From Photobacterium sp. GB-56 (GTDB lineage Bacteria; Pseudomonadota; Gammaproteobacteria; Enterobacterales; Vibrionaceae), in NCBI RefSeq assembly GCF_003026105.1, contig NZ_PYNW01000001.1, forward strand, positions 1 to 64,000: a DNA stretch of 64,000 nucleotides, in the 5' to 3' direction. The first letter of the stretch is position 1; each line of letters begins with the position of its first letter. This document shows, in pieces, positions 11,159 through 21,055 of this stretch. The notes under the pieces are model-generated. The model did not search any database, was not told where the DNA came from, and saw nothing but the letters and a program-made list of their open reading frames with translations. A program made the position numbers and the translations under genes.

Positions 11159-12421
11159 GTGTCATTAACAACAATCCAAGCGAACCCCGAAAAAGAGAGC
11201 ACAGCACATCCTTCTAAATGGACACAGCATGACACCCGTTGGATGTTAAGTTTGTTTGGCACATCGGTCGGGGCGGGTATTTTATTTTTACCTATCAATA
11301 TCGGCTCAGGTGGATTCTGGTCACTGGTTATAATGGCATTATTAGCAGGACCTATGACATTTTGGGCTCATCGTGGATTAGCGCGTTTTGTTTTATCATC
11401 ATCATCTTCTGACGCTGATTTTACCGATGTAGTTGAAGAGCATTTTGGTTCCCGTTACGGACGCTTAATTTCAGCCCTGTATTTTCTTTCTATCTTTCCG
11501 ATTTTACTCATTTATGGTGTCGGCCTAACCAATACCGTTGATAGTTTTATTGTCCATCAATTAGGTTGGCAAGCGCCGTCACGGGTGTTGTTATCAGGCG
11601 GATTAGTCTTCTTGATGATAACTGTGATGCTTGCGGGTGAAAAAGCGATGCTTAAAGCGTTTGAAGTGATTGTCTACCCACTGGCATTTATTCTGGCGGG
11701 CATTTCTATTTACCTGATCCCAAGCTGGCATGTACCTAATCTTAACTTCTCTCAAAGTATCACTGAATTTAGCTCATCGTTATGGTTATCAATACCGGTT
11801 GTTGTTTTTGCTTTTAGTTATACGCCTGTCGTTTCTGGCTTTGTGAATGCTCAACGTCGTCAGTATGGCGATCATGCACATCGAAAATCAGAAACAATCT
11901 TAAAGCGTACCTCAATGATGTTGATTACTTTTGTTTTGTTCTTTGTGTTCTCTTGCGTGCTAAGTTTATCCCCTGAGCAGTTACAGCATGCAAAAATGGA
12001 TAACGTGTCAGTGTTATCTTATTTAGCGAACGTTAAAGACAGTCACTTTATTATGTTGCTAGGCCCTTTAATTGCTTTTATTGCAATTACGTCATCGTTT
12101 TTAGGGCACTTTATGGGCGCACGTGAAAGCTTCAATGGCATTGTAGCGAAACAAACATCACTGCCATTAAAAACCATCGACAAGGTTGGGGTAGTGATCA
12201 TGTTCTTCTCTATTTGGTTTGCTGCTGTTATGAACCCAAGTATTTTAGGGATGATGGAAGCGTTATCAGGCCCTGTGATTGCGATGATACTTTTTATTAT
12301 GCCAATGCTTGCGGTATATCGAATTGAAAGTCTGAAAATGTACCGAGGTAAAATCAGTACTTGGTTTATTTTATTGATGGGATGTTTAGCAGTCGCGGCG
12401 ATTATTTTTAGCTTAGTGTAA
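11159..12421 (+). CDS. Serine/aromatic amino acid permease, HAAAP (SdaC-like)
   Basis: Inner-membrane proton-coupled amino acid transporter with about 11 helices. The N-terminal helix GTSVGAGILFLPINIG, FWAHRGLARFVLS, DVVEEHFG, the middle VVVFAFSYTPVVSGF and the C-terminal MNPSILGMMEALSGPVIAMILF align with E. coli SdaC from memory, so serine is the best substrate guess; other HAAAP members carry threonine, tyrosine or tryptophan. The start is uncertain: GTG at 11159 (420 residues) is chosen over an in-frame TTG at 11141, and neither has a strong ribosome-binding site. Flanked by terminators, so monocistronic. Confidence 0.82.
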   Translation: MSLTTIQANPEKESTAHPSKWTQHDTRWMLSLFGTSVGAGILFLPINIGSGGFWSLVIMALLAGPMTFWAHRGLARFVLSSSSSDADFTDVVEEHFGSRYGRLISALYFLSIFPILLIYGVGLTNTVDSFIVHQLGWQAPSRVLLSGGLVFLMITVMLAGEKAMLKAFEVIVYPLAFILAGISIYLIPSWHVPNLNFSQSITEFSSSLWLSIPVVVFAFSYTPVVSGFVNAQRRQYGDHAHRKSETILKRTSMMLITFVLFFVFSCVLSLSPEQLQHAKMDNVSVLSYLANVKDSHFIMLLGPLIAFIAITSSFLGHFMGARESFNGIVAKQTSLPLKTIDKVGVVIMFFSIWFAAVMNPSILGMMEALSGPVIAMILFIMPMLAVYRIESLKMYRGKISTWFILLMGCLAVAAIIFSLV

Positions 12422-12460
12422 ACATTTACTTGATAGCTGGTTTAAATTGGTTTCTAAAAT

Positions 12461-12490
12461 AAAGGCTTGCGTTATACGCAAGCCTTTTTG
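12461..12490. terminator. Bidirectional terminator between the permease and the chemoreceptor
   Basis: An 11-bp perfect stem (12461-12471 / 12477-12487) with a 5-nt loop between convergent genes. T-rich tails follow on both strands. Confidence 0.85.
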
Positions 12491-12511
12491 TTTATTTATC
12501 AGTATCAGGCC

Positions 12512-14395
12512 TTATAATTTAAAGCGGTTGATTTCTTGCTGCAGTTCATAAGAGAGCTCTGATAATTCAGCGGCTTGTTTTGCGGCTTCATTAGCTTCAA
12601 CAGCCAACTCGTTTGAAACATCACGGATCCCTTCGGTATTGCGCGTGATCTCTGATGTCACTGATGATTGCTCTTCGGCAGCAGAGGCTATTTGGGTTGC
12701 CATATCATTGATGTTATTAACAGCATTGGTAATTTGCGCCAAACTAGCAGAAGCAGAGCTTGCATCATCAACACTGGTTTCAGATAGGTGACGACTATCT
12801 TCCATTATCCCAACCGCTTGCCCTGTGGTTTGTTGTAGCGTTTCAATCATTTGCTGAATTTCTTGGGTCGAGGCATGGGTACGTTGACTTAATACTCGTA
12901 CTTCATCTGCAACAACCGCAAATCCACGACCTTGTTCGCCAGCACGTGCAGCTTCAATCGCGGCGTTTAATGCCAGCAAGTTAGTTTGCTCTGCAATGCC
13001 TTGGATAGTTGAAAGAATCGTATTGATACTTTGGGCATGGCTATTAAGATCGCTAATCACTGTCGTTGCCGTTTCAACTTCTTGCGCCAAACTAGAAATA
13101 GATTGTTGGCTTTGATTGACCTGAGTAGCACCATGATTAGATGCCATCACAGTTTCTTCTGCTGTTCGTGCTGTATTCTCAGCGTTAGAGGCAATTTCTT
13201 TGGTTGCCGCTGCCATTTCGTTAATAGCAGTTGCGACCATATTGATTTCATCTTGTTGATGCTGGATACGGGTACTACGTTCTTCTGCTTGGGTTGCCGT
13301 TAAATGTGACTGTTGACTGAGAGATTGAGATACATGGTTTAAACGTGCCACCATTTGATGCATGTTGCCAACAAACTGGTTGAAGTTATTGGCGAGTTGG
13401 CCCACTTCATCATTGCTCTTTGGCTCAATACGTTGAGTTAGATCGCCTTCACCACTGGCGATTTCTGCCAGCGCGTTTGATACGCGATCTAAATCGCGGA
13501 ACAAGAAGTTAACTAACCATGCCACTGTAGTAATGACTAACAGTGCAATAACCGCAGCGGTAAGAAGGAGCTTATAAAGCAATGCTTTATGGCTGGCTTC
13601 CTCGGTTTTTTTATCCATGTTGAGTGCTAATATCCAGTCAGTATGAGGGATGTTAGCAAAATAAAGTAGTTTAGGCTGATCGTTAATGGTCAGGTTAGTC
13701 AGTGCATTATTATGAATTTGCTGCTCAATATAATTAATAGAAAGCGCGTTGCTATAACGTGAAATAGGTTGTAGTAATAGCTGCTGATCGGGGTGAGCGA
13801 TAAATGTGGCGTCTTTTTTATTGATCAACATAGCAAATGCATTTTGACCAACATTCAAATTGACGATGTCGTCGATTAATTGGGTGATCAATATATCAGC
13901 GCCGATAACACCGATAAAAGTGGAATTATCATAAACAGGTTTGGCGATGGTCACCATTTTAGCTTTAGTTAAGGTGTCCATATACGGTGACGATATGATG
14001 GTTTCATTCGCTTTTTGTGCTTGTTGGTACCAAGGACGGGTACGTGGATCTACCTGAGATAAATCACGTTCAGCAAAAGAGCTAGTGGCGATACCTGCGG
14101 TGCTGCCGAAGTAAATATCTTCAAATTGACCCGCTAAACGGGCTTGCTTTAAAGAGGGGATCGTAGCAATGTCAGGATTGTTAATTGTTACTGAGTCAAT
14201 AATATTGGTACGAATATTTACCCAGTCACCCACACTGCTGCTAACAGCCTCGGTTAGGCTACTTGCTCGAGCGTAAAGATCACGTTTAGCTTGAGTATCA
14301 ATTTGATTAGCAGAGAGCCAAGTGAGTGCAGTCGCCATCACTAAAACTGCCGATAAACTCGCGACAATAAGTTTTTGTTTTAATGTTAACTGCAT
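12512..14395 (-). CDS. Methyl-accepting chemotaxis protein, dCACHE-type sensor
   Basis: A 627-residue transmembrane chemoreceptor: TM1 at about residues 8-28, a periplasmic double-CACHE-like sensor to about 270 (with [11 protein letters not shown] and [17 protein letters not shown] typical of amino-acid-sensing CACHE modules), TM2 at about 275-297, HAMP to about 350, then the methylation helices and the highly conserved hairpin tip [19 protein letters not shown]. It does not end in a CheR-tethering NWETF-like pentapeptide. Convergent with the permease and divergent from metT. An amino acid ligand is plausible but is inference. Confidence 0.92.
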   Translation of the reverse strand: MQLTLKQKLIVASLSAVLVMATALTWLSANQIDTQAKRDLYARASSLTEAVSSSVGDWVNIRTNIIDSVTINNPDIATIPSLKQARLAGQFEDIYFGSTAGIATSSFAERDLSQVDPRTRPWYQQAQKANETIISSPYMDTLTKAKMVTIAKPVYDNSTFIGVIGADILITQLIDDIVNLNVGQNAFAMLINKKDATFIAHPDQQLLLQPISRYSNALSINYIEQQIHNNALTNLTINDQPKLLYFANIPHTDWILALNMDKKTEEASHKALLYKLLLTAAVIALLVITTVAWLVNFLFRDLDRVSNALAEIASGEGDLTQRIEPKSNDEVGQLANNFNQFVGNMHQMVARLNHVSQSLSQQSHLTATQAEERSTRIQHQQDEINMVATAINEMAAATKEIASNAENTARTAEETVMASNHGATQVNQSQQSISSLAQEVETATTVISDLNSHAQSINTILSTIQGIAEQTNLLALNAAIEAARAGEQGRGFAVVADEVRVLSQRTHASTQEIQQMIETLQQTTGQAVGIMEDSRHLSETSVDDASSASASLAQITNAVNNINDMATQIASAAEEQSSVTSEITRNTEGIRDVSNELAVEANEAAKQAAELSELSYELQQEINRFKL

Positions 14396-14609
14396 TATAT
14401 ATCCCTAAAATCCAGTAAATGTTAGCAGATTTTAGCGGTTGTTTATCATTGATGCACCTTAAATAATGGAATTGTTATTAGTGTTACTGAATTGAGTGAT
14501 GACCGTTCCATTTTTTGTGCTTTTACTACAAAATAAGCGTTTTTCTTGTCATAAAACACAAGAAATAAACTGAACTTGACTGAATATGTAATTTAGTTAC
14601 ATATCTTTT

Positions 14610-14633
14610 GGATGTTTAGACGTCTAGATGTTG
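14610..14633 (+). promoter_or_regulatory. MetJ operator: three tandem met boxes
   Basis: Three adjoining 8-mers read GGATGTTT, AGACGTCT and AGATGTTG. The middle one is the perfect met-box consensus AGACGTCT and the flanking ones match at 5-6 of 8 positions. Tandem 8-bp phasing is the known architecture for cooperative MetJ-SAM binding. The array overlaps the -35 of the promoter at 14631-14659, as expected for repression. Confidence 0.8.
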
Positions 14634-14659
14634 ACACTGTGAGCGCATCCCTTTAGTCT
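14631..14659 (+). promoter_or_regulatory. Promoter of metT
   Basis: A perfect -35 TTGACA at 14631-14636 is 17 bp from a weak -10 TAGTCT at 14654-14659. The -35 overlaps the third met box. Transcription would start about 30 bp before the ATG. Confidence 0.55.
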
Positions 14660-14695
14660 TGGAATGAATGTATAAATAGAACTTTAGTCGTCGCC

Positions 14696-16054
14696 ATGCC
14701 AAATATAGATAAAAAAAATCAAACCATTTCACCTTCTGCATTAGCACTCTTACCCTTGGGTATTTTTTTAGCTTTATTCATTGGTGTGGGTACTTACCTT
14801 ACGATGCAAGGGGTTGATTTTGCTTTTTATCAATTACCTTCACCTGTCGCAGCTTTGCCTGCTGTTGTTGTTGCGATTTTATTAAGTAAAGAAAAACTGA
14901 ATAAAGCGATAGAGCAATTTATCCGTGGTGTGGGTCATAGTGACATTATCGCAATGTGTATGATTTACCTATTGGCAGGCGCTTTTGCTTCTGTTGCTAA
15001 AGCGTCGGGTGGGGTCGATGCAACGGTTAACCTTGGTTTATCACTTATTCCTGCAAGCATGATTTTACCCGGTATCTTTGTGATCTCTGCTTTTATTGCT
15101 ACTGCAATGGGAACATCTATGGGGACGATTGCAGCAGTAGCCCCCGTCGCATTAGGCATTGCACATGCGTCTGGTATGGATGTCGCATTAACTGCTGGTG
15201 TGGTTCTTAGTGGGGCAATGTTTGGTGATAATCTTTCAATTATTTCTGATACCACAATCGCAGCAACGCGATCACAAGGCTGTCAGATGAAAGATAAATT
15301 CCGTGAAAACATTAAAATCGCCTTACCTGCTGCAATTGCCGCTATTTTATTATTTGCGTTTAATAGCTCGGTTACACAATTGCCTGAAACAGCACCTATT
15401 GAGTGGTTAAAAGTCATTCCTTATATCACTATCTTGGTGCTCGCAGTCTCTGGGGTTAATGTGTTTGTTGTTCTATCTGTCGGTATTTTACTGGCTGGTG
15501 GTGTCGGTCTAACATCTGCTGCTGATTATAGTTTTACCAGTTTTGGCAAAGATATTTATGGTGGTTTTAGCAATATGCAGGAAATCTTCCTGCTCTCTAT
15601 GTTGATTGGTGGTATTAGTGAATTAATGCGCCAACAAGGTGGACTCGCTTTCTTAACTCAAAGTATCAGTCGTGTGATTAATGTATTTAGCAAAAAACAT
15701 CAGTCATCTGAAAATTTACGAGCGAGTGAGTTTGGTATTGCTAGTCTTGTGAGCTTGACTAACTTATGTACGGCAAATAATACTGTTGCGATTATTGTAT
15801 CAGGCGGTGTTGCACGTGAACTGGCTGATGAAAATGGGGTTACACCACGTCGTTCCGCGAGTTTACTCGATATTTTCTCGTGTGTAATTCAAGGTGTTTT
15901 ACCATACGGAGCGCAAGCGTTACTCCTTGGTTCTGTTTTTGAGTTATCACCATTAGATGTTGTTGCGCACTCTTATTACTGTTTCTTCTTAGCTCTTTCT
16001 GCCATTGTTGCGATTATGTTGAAACACCCTAGTCGAAAATTGGCGAAAGTATAA
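14696..16054 (+). CDS. metT: Probable methionine transporter MetT (NhaC-type carrier)
   Basis: A 452-residue, roughly 11-helix inner-membrane protein of the Na+/H+ antiporter NhaC superfamily, with ATAMGTSMGTIAAVAPVA, the discontinuous-helix motif GAMFGDNLSIISDTT and NLCTANNTVAIIVSGG. By sequence alone it would be called a Na+/H+ antiporter. The three tandem MetJ boxes at 14610-14633 instead place it in the methionine regulon, and comparative genomics has proposed a NhaC-type methionine transporter, MetT, in Vibrionaceae. Substrate assignment is therefore by regulation. No Shine-Dalgarno is obvious; the ATG lies in GCCATGCC. A terminator follows; no partner genes. Confidence 0.8.
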   Translation: MPNIDKKNQTISPSALALLPLGIFLALFIGVGTYLTMQGVDFAFYQLPSPVAALPAVVVAILLSKEKLNKAIEQFIRGVGHSDIIAMCMIYLLAGAFASVAKASGGVDATVNLGLSLIPASMILPGIFVISAFIATAMGTSMGTIAAVAPVALGIAHASGMDVALTAGVVLSGAMFGDNLSIISDTTIAATRSQGCQMKDKFRENIKIALPAAIAAILLFAFNSSVTQLPETAPIEWLKVIPYITILVLAVSGVNVFVVLSVGILLAGGVGLTSAADYSFTSFGKDIYGGFSNMQEIFLLSMLIGGISELMRQQGGLAFLTQSISRVINVFSKKHQSSENLRASEFGIASLVSLTNLCTANNTVAIIVSGGVARELADENGVTPRRSASLLDIFSCVIQGVLPYGAQALLLGSVFELSPLDVVAHSYYCFFLALSAIVAIMLKHPSRKLAKV

Positions 16055-16100
16055 TGTGATATCTATCACTATAAAGTAGTGTTGAGCATAACTGTTTGAA

Positions 16101-16129
16101 AAAAGCCCAGTATTTACTGGGCTTTTTTG
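16101..16129 (+). terminator. Terminator after metT
   Basis: A 10-bp stem AAAAGCCCAG / CTGGGCTTTT around TATTTA followed by further T residues, about 47 bp past the metT stop. The remaining 235 bp up to the nucleotidase are AT-rich; I see no confident operator there. Confidence 0.85.
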
Positions 16130-16364
16130 TGCTTGGGTGTGACATAAACAAGAGTTTTAAAAGACGAAAAGTGATCCTGTTAACAAAAAATTAAAATGGA
16201 AAATTCATACGTATTTATTTCGTTACACTGGCGATATTGGTCACATTGTTTTACTTTTACCGACATTTTTTTGTGGTTAAAATGTGACTAATTAATTTTT
16301 CCAGTTTTACGAAATATTATCTTCGTTTGAAGTCGCCATTAAAAATACAGTTAAGGTGGATACC

Positions 16365-18038
16365 ATGAAGCAACGCCTATTTGCTAAAACAGCATTAAGC
16401 GCCGCTCTCGTTGCCGTTCTTTCAGGTTGTGCAACGACAGCGGAAAAAGCCTCATCAGCATGGGATGCTGATACAACTTATAGAATCACGATTCTTCATA
16501 CCAACGATAACCATGGTCGTTTCTGGCATAACCAGAATGGTGAGTACGGTATGGCTGCCCGCAAGACATTGATTGATGAAATCCGTGCAGAAGTAGAAGA
16601 ACAAGGTGGTACTAGCTTATTACTTTCTGGCGGTGACATTAACACGGGTGTTCCTGAATCAGATCTACAAGATGCAGAACCTGATTTTAAAGGAATGAAT
16701 CTGCTTGGCTATGATGCAATGGCATTAGGAAATCATGAATTTGATAACCCATTAGATGTACTACGTAAGCAAGAAGAGTGGGCGAATTTCCCAATGTTGT
16801 CGGCTAATATTTACGATAAGACAACAGGTGAGCGCTTATTTCAGCCTTACCAAATTTTTGAAAAGCAAGGGATCAAGATTGCCGTCATTGGTTTGACGAC
16901 AGAAGATACGGCTAAAATTGGTAACCCTGAATTTATCGGCAATGTAGAATTTCGCGATCCAAAATCTGAAGCCAAGAAAGTGATCACCGAGCTAGAAAAA
17001 ACAGAAAAGCCTGATGTGATCATTGCGGCAACTCACATGGGGCATTATGAAGATGGTCATCGTGGCATTAATGCACCGGGTGATGTTGCGCTTGCACGTT
17101 ATTTAGATGATGGTGATCTTGATATGATCGTCGGTGGTCACTCGCAAGAGCCTGTCTGTATGGAAGGCCCAAATGTTGCGAAGAAAGATTTTAAACCGGG
17201 TGATGAGTGTGTACCTGATCAGCAAAATGGTACGTGGATTGTCCAAGCCCACGAGTGGGGTAAGTATGTAGGTCGTGCTGACTTTGAATTTCAGAACGGT
17301 GAGCTTTCACTGGTTAGTTACGATTTGATCCCTGTTAACTTGAAGAAAAAAGTTAAGCTAGATGATGGCTCAAGCAAGCGTGTCTTTATTCAAGATGAAA
17401 TTGTAAAAAACCAAGAAGTGTATAACTTCCTTAAGCCTTACCAAGAGCATGGACAAGAGCAGTTAAACGTTAAGATTGCCAAGTCGAATGGCAAGCTAGA
17501 AGGCGATCGTAATGTGGTTCGATTTGAACAAACAAACTTAGGTCGTCTTATTGCTGCGTCACACATGCAACGTGCTAAAGCGGACTTTGCTGTAATGAAC
17601 TCTGGTGGTGTTCGTGACTCAATTGAAGGCGGCGACATTACTTATAAAGATGTACTCACTGTTCAACCTTTTGGCAATATCGTGACGTACACCGATATGT
17701 CAGGTAAAGAAGTTTTAGATTATCTGAATATTGTTGCCACTAAGCCGATAGATTCTGGTGCTTATGCGCAGTTCTACGGTATTTCAATGACGGTTGAAAA
17801 TGGCAAAGTAAGTGATGTGAAGTTTGCTGGTAAGCCGTTAGATCTGAAAAAGACTTACCGTTTCACTGTACCAAGCTACAACGCAGCTGGTGGTGACGGC
17901 TATCCGAAGATCAATGATCATGCAGGCCATGTAAATACGGGGTTTGTTGACGCGGAAGTATTAAAGCAATACTTGGAAACGAATTCACCCATTGATGTAA
18001 ACAAATTCGCGCCGAAAGGTGAAATTGTTTATAAATAA
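16365..18038 (+). CDS. ushA: 5'-nucleotidase / UDP-sugar hydrolase, lipoprotein form
   Basis: Degrades external nucleotides to nucleosides and phosphate. The precursor (557 residues) has a lipoprotein signal with lipobox LSGC (ATT after the Cys), so it is membrane-anchored like the Vibrio NutA enzyme rather than soluble like E. coli UshA. The metallophosphatase domain holds HTNDNHGR, GGDINTG, GNHEFDN and GGHSQE; the C-terminal substrate domain has NSGGVRDSIEGGDITY and YNAAGGDGYP. I start at ATG 16365, five bases after AAGGTGG; an in-frame GTG at 16356 falls inside that ribosome-binding site. Monocistronic with its own terminator. Confidence 0.93.
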   Translation: MKQRLFAKTALSAALVAVLSGCATTAEKASSAWDADTTYRITILHTNDNHGRFWHNQNGEYGMAARKTLIDEIRAEVEEQGGTSLLLSGGDINTGVPESDLQDAEPDFKGMNLLGYDAMALGNHEFDNPLDVLRKQEEWANFPMLSANIYDKTTGERLFQPYQIFEKQGIKIAVIGLTTEDTAKIGNPEFIGNVEFRDPKSEAKKVITELEKTEKPDVIIAATHMGHYEDGHRGINAPGDVALARYLDDGDLDMIVGGHSQEPVCMEGPNVAKKDFKPGDECVPDQQNGTWIVQAHEWGKYVGRADFEFQNGELSLVSYDLIPVNLKKKVKLDDGSSKRVFIQDEIVKNQEVYNFLKPYQEHGQEQLNVKIAKSNGKLEGDRNVVRFEQTNLGRLIAASHMQRAKADFAVMNSGGVRDSIEGGDITYKDVLTVQPFGNIVTYTDMSGKEVLDYLNIVATKPIDSGAYAQFYGISMTVENGKVSDVKFAGKPLDLKKTYRFTVPSYNAAGGDGYPKINDHAGHVNTGFVDAEVLKQYLETNSPIDVNKFAPKGEIVYK

Positions 18039-18055
18039 GCAATATTAATTGCTCG

Positions 18056-18093
18056 AAAGCGCATCTTATATTTTTATTCGATGCGCTTTTTTG
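18056..18093 (+). terminator. Terminator after ushA
   Basis: A 10-bp perfect stem (18056-18065 / 18080-18089) with a 14-nt loop and T6 tail, 17 bp past the stop. Confidence 0.85.
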
Positions 18094-18248
18094 TATTTAA
18101 AATCCTTCTTTTGATGGATATAGCCGAAAACTGTCAACTCACGATATAATCATTACAGGTAAACAGATGTTCTTAATTTCTTTAGTTGCTTTTGAGCAAT
18201 AGGGGGAATTAACCACAGCTGTTTGAATGATAAATAGAGTGAAAAATA

Positions 18249-18728
18249 ATGACTCCAGCGATTCAATTAGCAAAGAAACAAAAAATTTCGTATCAAGTAC
18301 ATCAATATGAACATGATCCAGCCAATAATAATTTTGGTCATGAAGCGGCAGAAGTCTTAGGGCTAGATCCTAATCGCGTATTTAAAACTTTATTATTTGC
18401 ATTAAATGGCGATCCTAAAAATTTAGCGGTTGCCGTCGTTCCTGTATCTGGCATGTTAGATTTAAAAGCAGCAGCTAAAGCTGCGGGCGGTAAGAAGGCT
18501 GAAATGGCCGATCCAAAGCTTGCGGAAAAAGTAACAGGGTACATAGTGGGTGGTATTAGCCCGTTAGGACAAAAAAAACGGCTGCCAACTTTTGTTGATA
18601 GCAGCGCAGAAACGTTTGATACTATTTGTGTTAGTGCAGGTCGTCGCGGCTTAGAAATAGAACTTGCGGCAAAAGATTTAGTTAGTTTGACTGGCGGTAA
18701 ATTTGCCCCGATTGGCAAGGAAGACTAA
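18249..18728 (+). CDS. ybaK: Cys-tRNA(Pro)/Cys-tRNA(Cys) deacylase YbaK
   Basis: A 159-residue YbaK/EbsC protein that removes cysteine from mischarged tRNA-Pro in trans. Visible family features are the N-terminal [20 protein letters not shown] with the catalytic-region Lys, [25 protein letters not shown], and the [17 protein letters not shown] signature. It stands alone, 24 bp before a LysR gene that starts with GTG. A tRNA-Pro gene array lies 3 kb downstream; that may be coincidence. Confidence 0.94.
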   Translation: MTPAIQLAKKQKISYQVHQYEHDPANNNFGHEAAEVLGLDPNRVFKTLLFALNGDPKNLAVAVVPVSGMLDLKAAAKAAGGKKAEMADPKLAEKVTGYIVGGISPLGQKKRLPTFVDSSAETFDTICVSAGRRGLEIELAAKDLVSLTGGKFAPIGKED

Positions 18729-18752
18729 TACCAAGGATAGAGAGCAAAGAGT

Positions 18753-19670
18753 GTGTCAGTACCTAATTTAAACTTACTTCGAACATTACATGTCTTATTG
18801 GATGAGTGCCATGTAACACGTACGGCTGAGCGTTTACACATTACGCAGTCTGCAGTAAGTCGGCAACTGACACAATTACGTGAAATTTTTTCTGATCCTT
18901 TGTTTGTGCGTGAGGGAAACCGGTTATTACCAACCCCTCGCGCACTTTCACTACAAGATAAAATTACGTCATTGCTTACCGATTGCGATTTGGTATTTGA
19001 ACCAGAACAGTTCTCGCCACATCACTGGCGCGGGAAAATAGTCTTGTCATCTTCTGATTATGTCGCGCAATATATCTTTCCTGATATCGTCGAGTTATTA
19101 ACATTGCACGCGCCTTTGCTTGATGTGAGCTATCAGCTATGGTCACCAAGTTACACCGACCAGTTAGCCGATCTTGATATTCAATTAGTCTCGACTATGG
19201 CCCCAAAGATACCTACCGGATTATCTGGGATACAGATTGGATCTGATCGTGCAGTGTGCGTGATGAGTACAACGCATCCATTAGCAAATACAAAGGTAGA
19301 TTTAACGGTACAAGACTTTGTTGCCTACAATCATATTTCTGTTAACGGTGGTGGAGATAAAGACAGTTTCGTTGATGTGGAGTTACGTACTTTAGGTTAT
19401 CGGCGACATATTCAAACAACAGTGCCATTTTTCGGATCTGCTTTAAGTATTGTATCTCGTACAGAAATGTTTCTTGTTATTCCAGAACATATAGCTGTTA
19501 CGATGCAAGATTTCTATAATATTGTTTATAAGCCATTACCATTTCCAAGTGTGCTGAATCAGTATTGGCTGCTATGGCACCCTAAATATAACAACGAATT
19601 ATCCCATCAATGGTTGCGAGAGCATGTGCTAACGTTAATGAAGAACTCTTTGTATTCAATGGGGCAATAA
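18753..19670 (+). CDS. LysR-family transcriptional regulator
   Basis: A 305-residue LTTR. The N-terminal winged helix is at residues 1-60 (LLRTLHVLLDECHVTRTAERLHITQSAVSRQLTQLREIF gives the helix-turn-helix), followed by an effector-binding domain that begins near residue 90. It starts with GTG 18753, with AGAGAGC upstream. The gene lies between ybaK and a LysE-type exporter on the same strand with 133 bp before the exporter; the exporter is a plausible target, as LysG-LysE pairs are, but here both genes run in the same direction. Confidence 0.88.
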   Translation: MSVPNLNLLRTLHVLLDECHVTRTAERLHITQSAVSRQLTQLREIFSDPLFVREGNRLLPTPRALSLQDKITSLLTDCDLVFEPEQFSPHHWRGKIVLSSSDYVAQYIFPDIVELLTLHAPLLDVSYQLWSPSYTDQLADLDIQLVSTMAPKIPTGLSGIQIGSDRAVCVMSTTHPLANTKVDLTVQDFVAYNHISVNGGGDKDSFVDVELRTLGYRRHIQTTVPFFGSALSIVSRTEMFLVIPEHIAVTMQDFYNIVYKPLPFPSVLNQYWLLWHPKYNNELSHQWLREHVLTLMKNSLYSMGQ

Positions 19671-19803
19671 ATCATTAACGAACAATGATGTGTTTTTACG
19701 ACACCGAAAGGTAATGATTTTTTATCATGACCGTAATGATTTCTTTTGATTTCTTCTTATAACGCTTACTTGGTATTTTTTCTACCAATGTAAGGAGAAC
19801 ATC

Positions 19804-20418
19804 ATGACCATCAGTATTTGGCTATCATTATTATTAATTTGTATTTTAGGGGCGATGTCACCAGGACCGAGTCTTGCTGTTGTTGCTAAGCATAGCTTAA
19901 CCGGTGGGCGTAAACATGGCTTAGTAACGGCTTGGTCTCATGCTTGTGGGGTAGGTTTATACGCATTATTAACATTATTAGGGCTTGCGGTTGTTTTAAA
20001 ACAATCACCAACAGTCTTTAATCTGATTAGCTATGCAGGAGCTGGCTATTTAGCCTACCTTGGCGTAAATGCGTTGCGATCTAAAGGTGGCGTTGCAGAA
20101 AAACTCGCAGCAGGAAAGCCTTCTTCACTACTTCATGCGGCGAGAGATGGTTTAATGATCTCATTATTAAACCCTAAGTTAGCGTTATATTTTTTGGCTC
20201 TATTTAGTCAATTCGTTGCGTTGGGAACAGAAACTGGAAGTAAAATTGTTATTGTAGCGACACCACTATTAGTCGATGGATTATGGTATACCTTAGTCGC
20301 TTGTGTCTTATCATATCCTCGAGTGTTACAAACGTTAAGATCCCGTGCAGTATTGATTGATCGTTTATCAGGTGTTGTGCTTATTGGGCTTGCTTGTCGT
20401 GTACTCTGGCTAGTGTGA
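19804..20418 (+). CDS. LysE/RhtB-family amino acid exporter
   Basis: A 204-residue inner-membrane protein with about six helices. The family start motif GAMSPGPSLAVVAKHSLTGG, the HACGVGLYALLTLLGLA helix, the YLGVNALRS loop and SLLNPKLALYFLALF match the LysE/RhtB superfamily. Substrate unknown. A strong AAGGAGA ribosome-binding site precedes the ATG. The leader holds a small inverted repeat TTGGTA-N7-TACCAA just upstream of that site (about 19772-19790). Confidence 0.9.
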   Translation: MTISIWLSLLLICILGAMSPGPSLAVVAKHSLTGGRKHGLVTAWSHACGVGLYALLTLLGLAVVLKQSPTVFNLISYAGAGYLAYLGVNALRSKGGVAEKLAAGKPSSLLHAARDGLMISLLNPKLALYFLALFSQFVALGTETGSKIVIVATPLLVDGLWYTLVACVLSYPRVLQTLRSRAVLIDRLSGVVLIGLACRVLWLV

Positions 20419-20435
20419 TTGTAAAACTTAAAAGA

Positions 20436-20458
20436 AAAGAGCGGCAAAACCGCTCTTT
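20436..20458. terminator. Terminator between lysE-type gene and smrA
   Basis: A 9-bp perfect stem (20436-20444 / 20450-20458) with a 5-nt loop lies between convergent genes. The minus-strand tail TCTTTT is more U-rich, so it serves smrA best. Confidence 0.75.
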
Positions 20459-20470
20459 ATAGTCTTTAAA

Positions 20471-21055
20471 TTACTCACTGCGACGATTTAGATGGCGCTC
20501 ACGTGTTTCAGCTTTTTTCTCAGGACTTTTCTTTAGCATGACATATAGCGCACCAGTGCCACCATGTTGCCGTTGCGCCGAGTGAAAGCAAAGCACATCA
20601 GATATTTGTTCTAGCCATGTTGTGACATAGCTTTTCATTAATGCTGGGGGATTAGCACGCTCACCTTTACCATGAACAATCATAACGGTGCGAATATCTA
20701 AACGTTGTGATTGCTTTAAAAATGCTAATATTTCATCACGCGCTTGTTGTAATGACTTTTTATGAAGATCTAAACGACCGTGAATATCGTACTTACCTTG
20801 ACGCATTTTTCTAAAGACAGCTTCTTGTACACCATCTCTTTTAAATTCAATCATATCATCAGGTTTTACCATTTTGGCATTATCTAATGATAAGTATTCA
20901 GAATCACTTTCAGCGAGGCTTTGAGCGGCAATTCGACGAGCTAGTTGAGACTCTGATACCTGATATTTTTGTGAAATGGTCACAGTATCTTGTTTGATTG
21001 GCGCAACATCGGCCATCATTTCTTTAAAAAGGTCTAATTCATTATTATCTGGCAT
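20471..21055 (-). CDS. smrA: Smr-domain endonuclease SmrA
   Basis: A 194-residue protein of the SmrA/YdaL type. The C-terminal Smr domain (about residues 95-170) carries RLDLHKKSLQQARDEI and the conserved HGKG loop in MIVHGKGERANPPALMKSYV, then the GGTGALYVML strand. Smr proteins are DNA/RNA nicking endonucleases; SmrB of the same family cuts mRNA at collided ribosomes, while the role of SmrA is unclear. Monocistronic, convergent with the exporter. Confidence 0.88.
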   Translation of the reverse strand: MPDNNELDLFKEMMADVAPIKQDTVTISQKYQVSESQLARRIAAQSLAESDSEYLSLDNAKMVKPDDMIEFKRDGVQEAVFRKMRQGKYDIHGRLDLHKKSLQQARDEILAFLKQSQRLDIRTVMIVHGKGERANPPALMKSYVTTWLEQISDVLCFHSAQRQHGGTGALYVMLKKSPEKKAETRERHLNRRSE

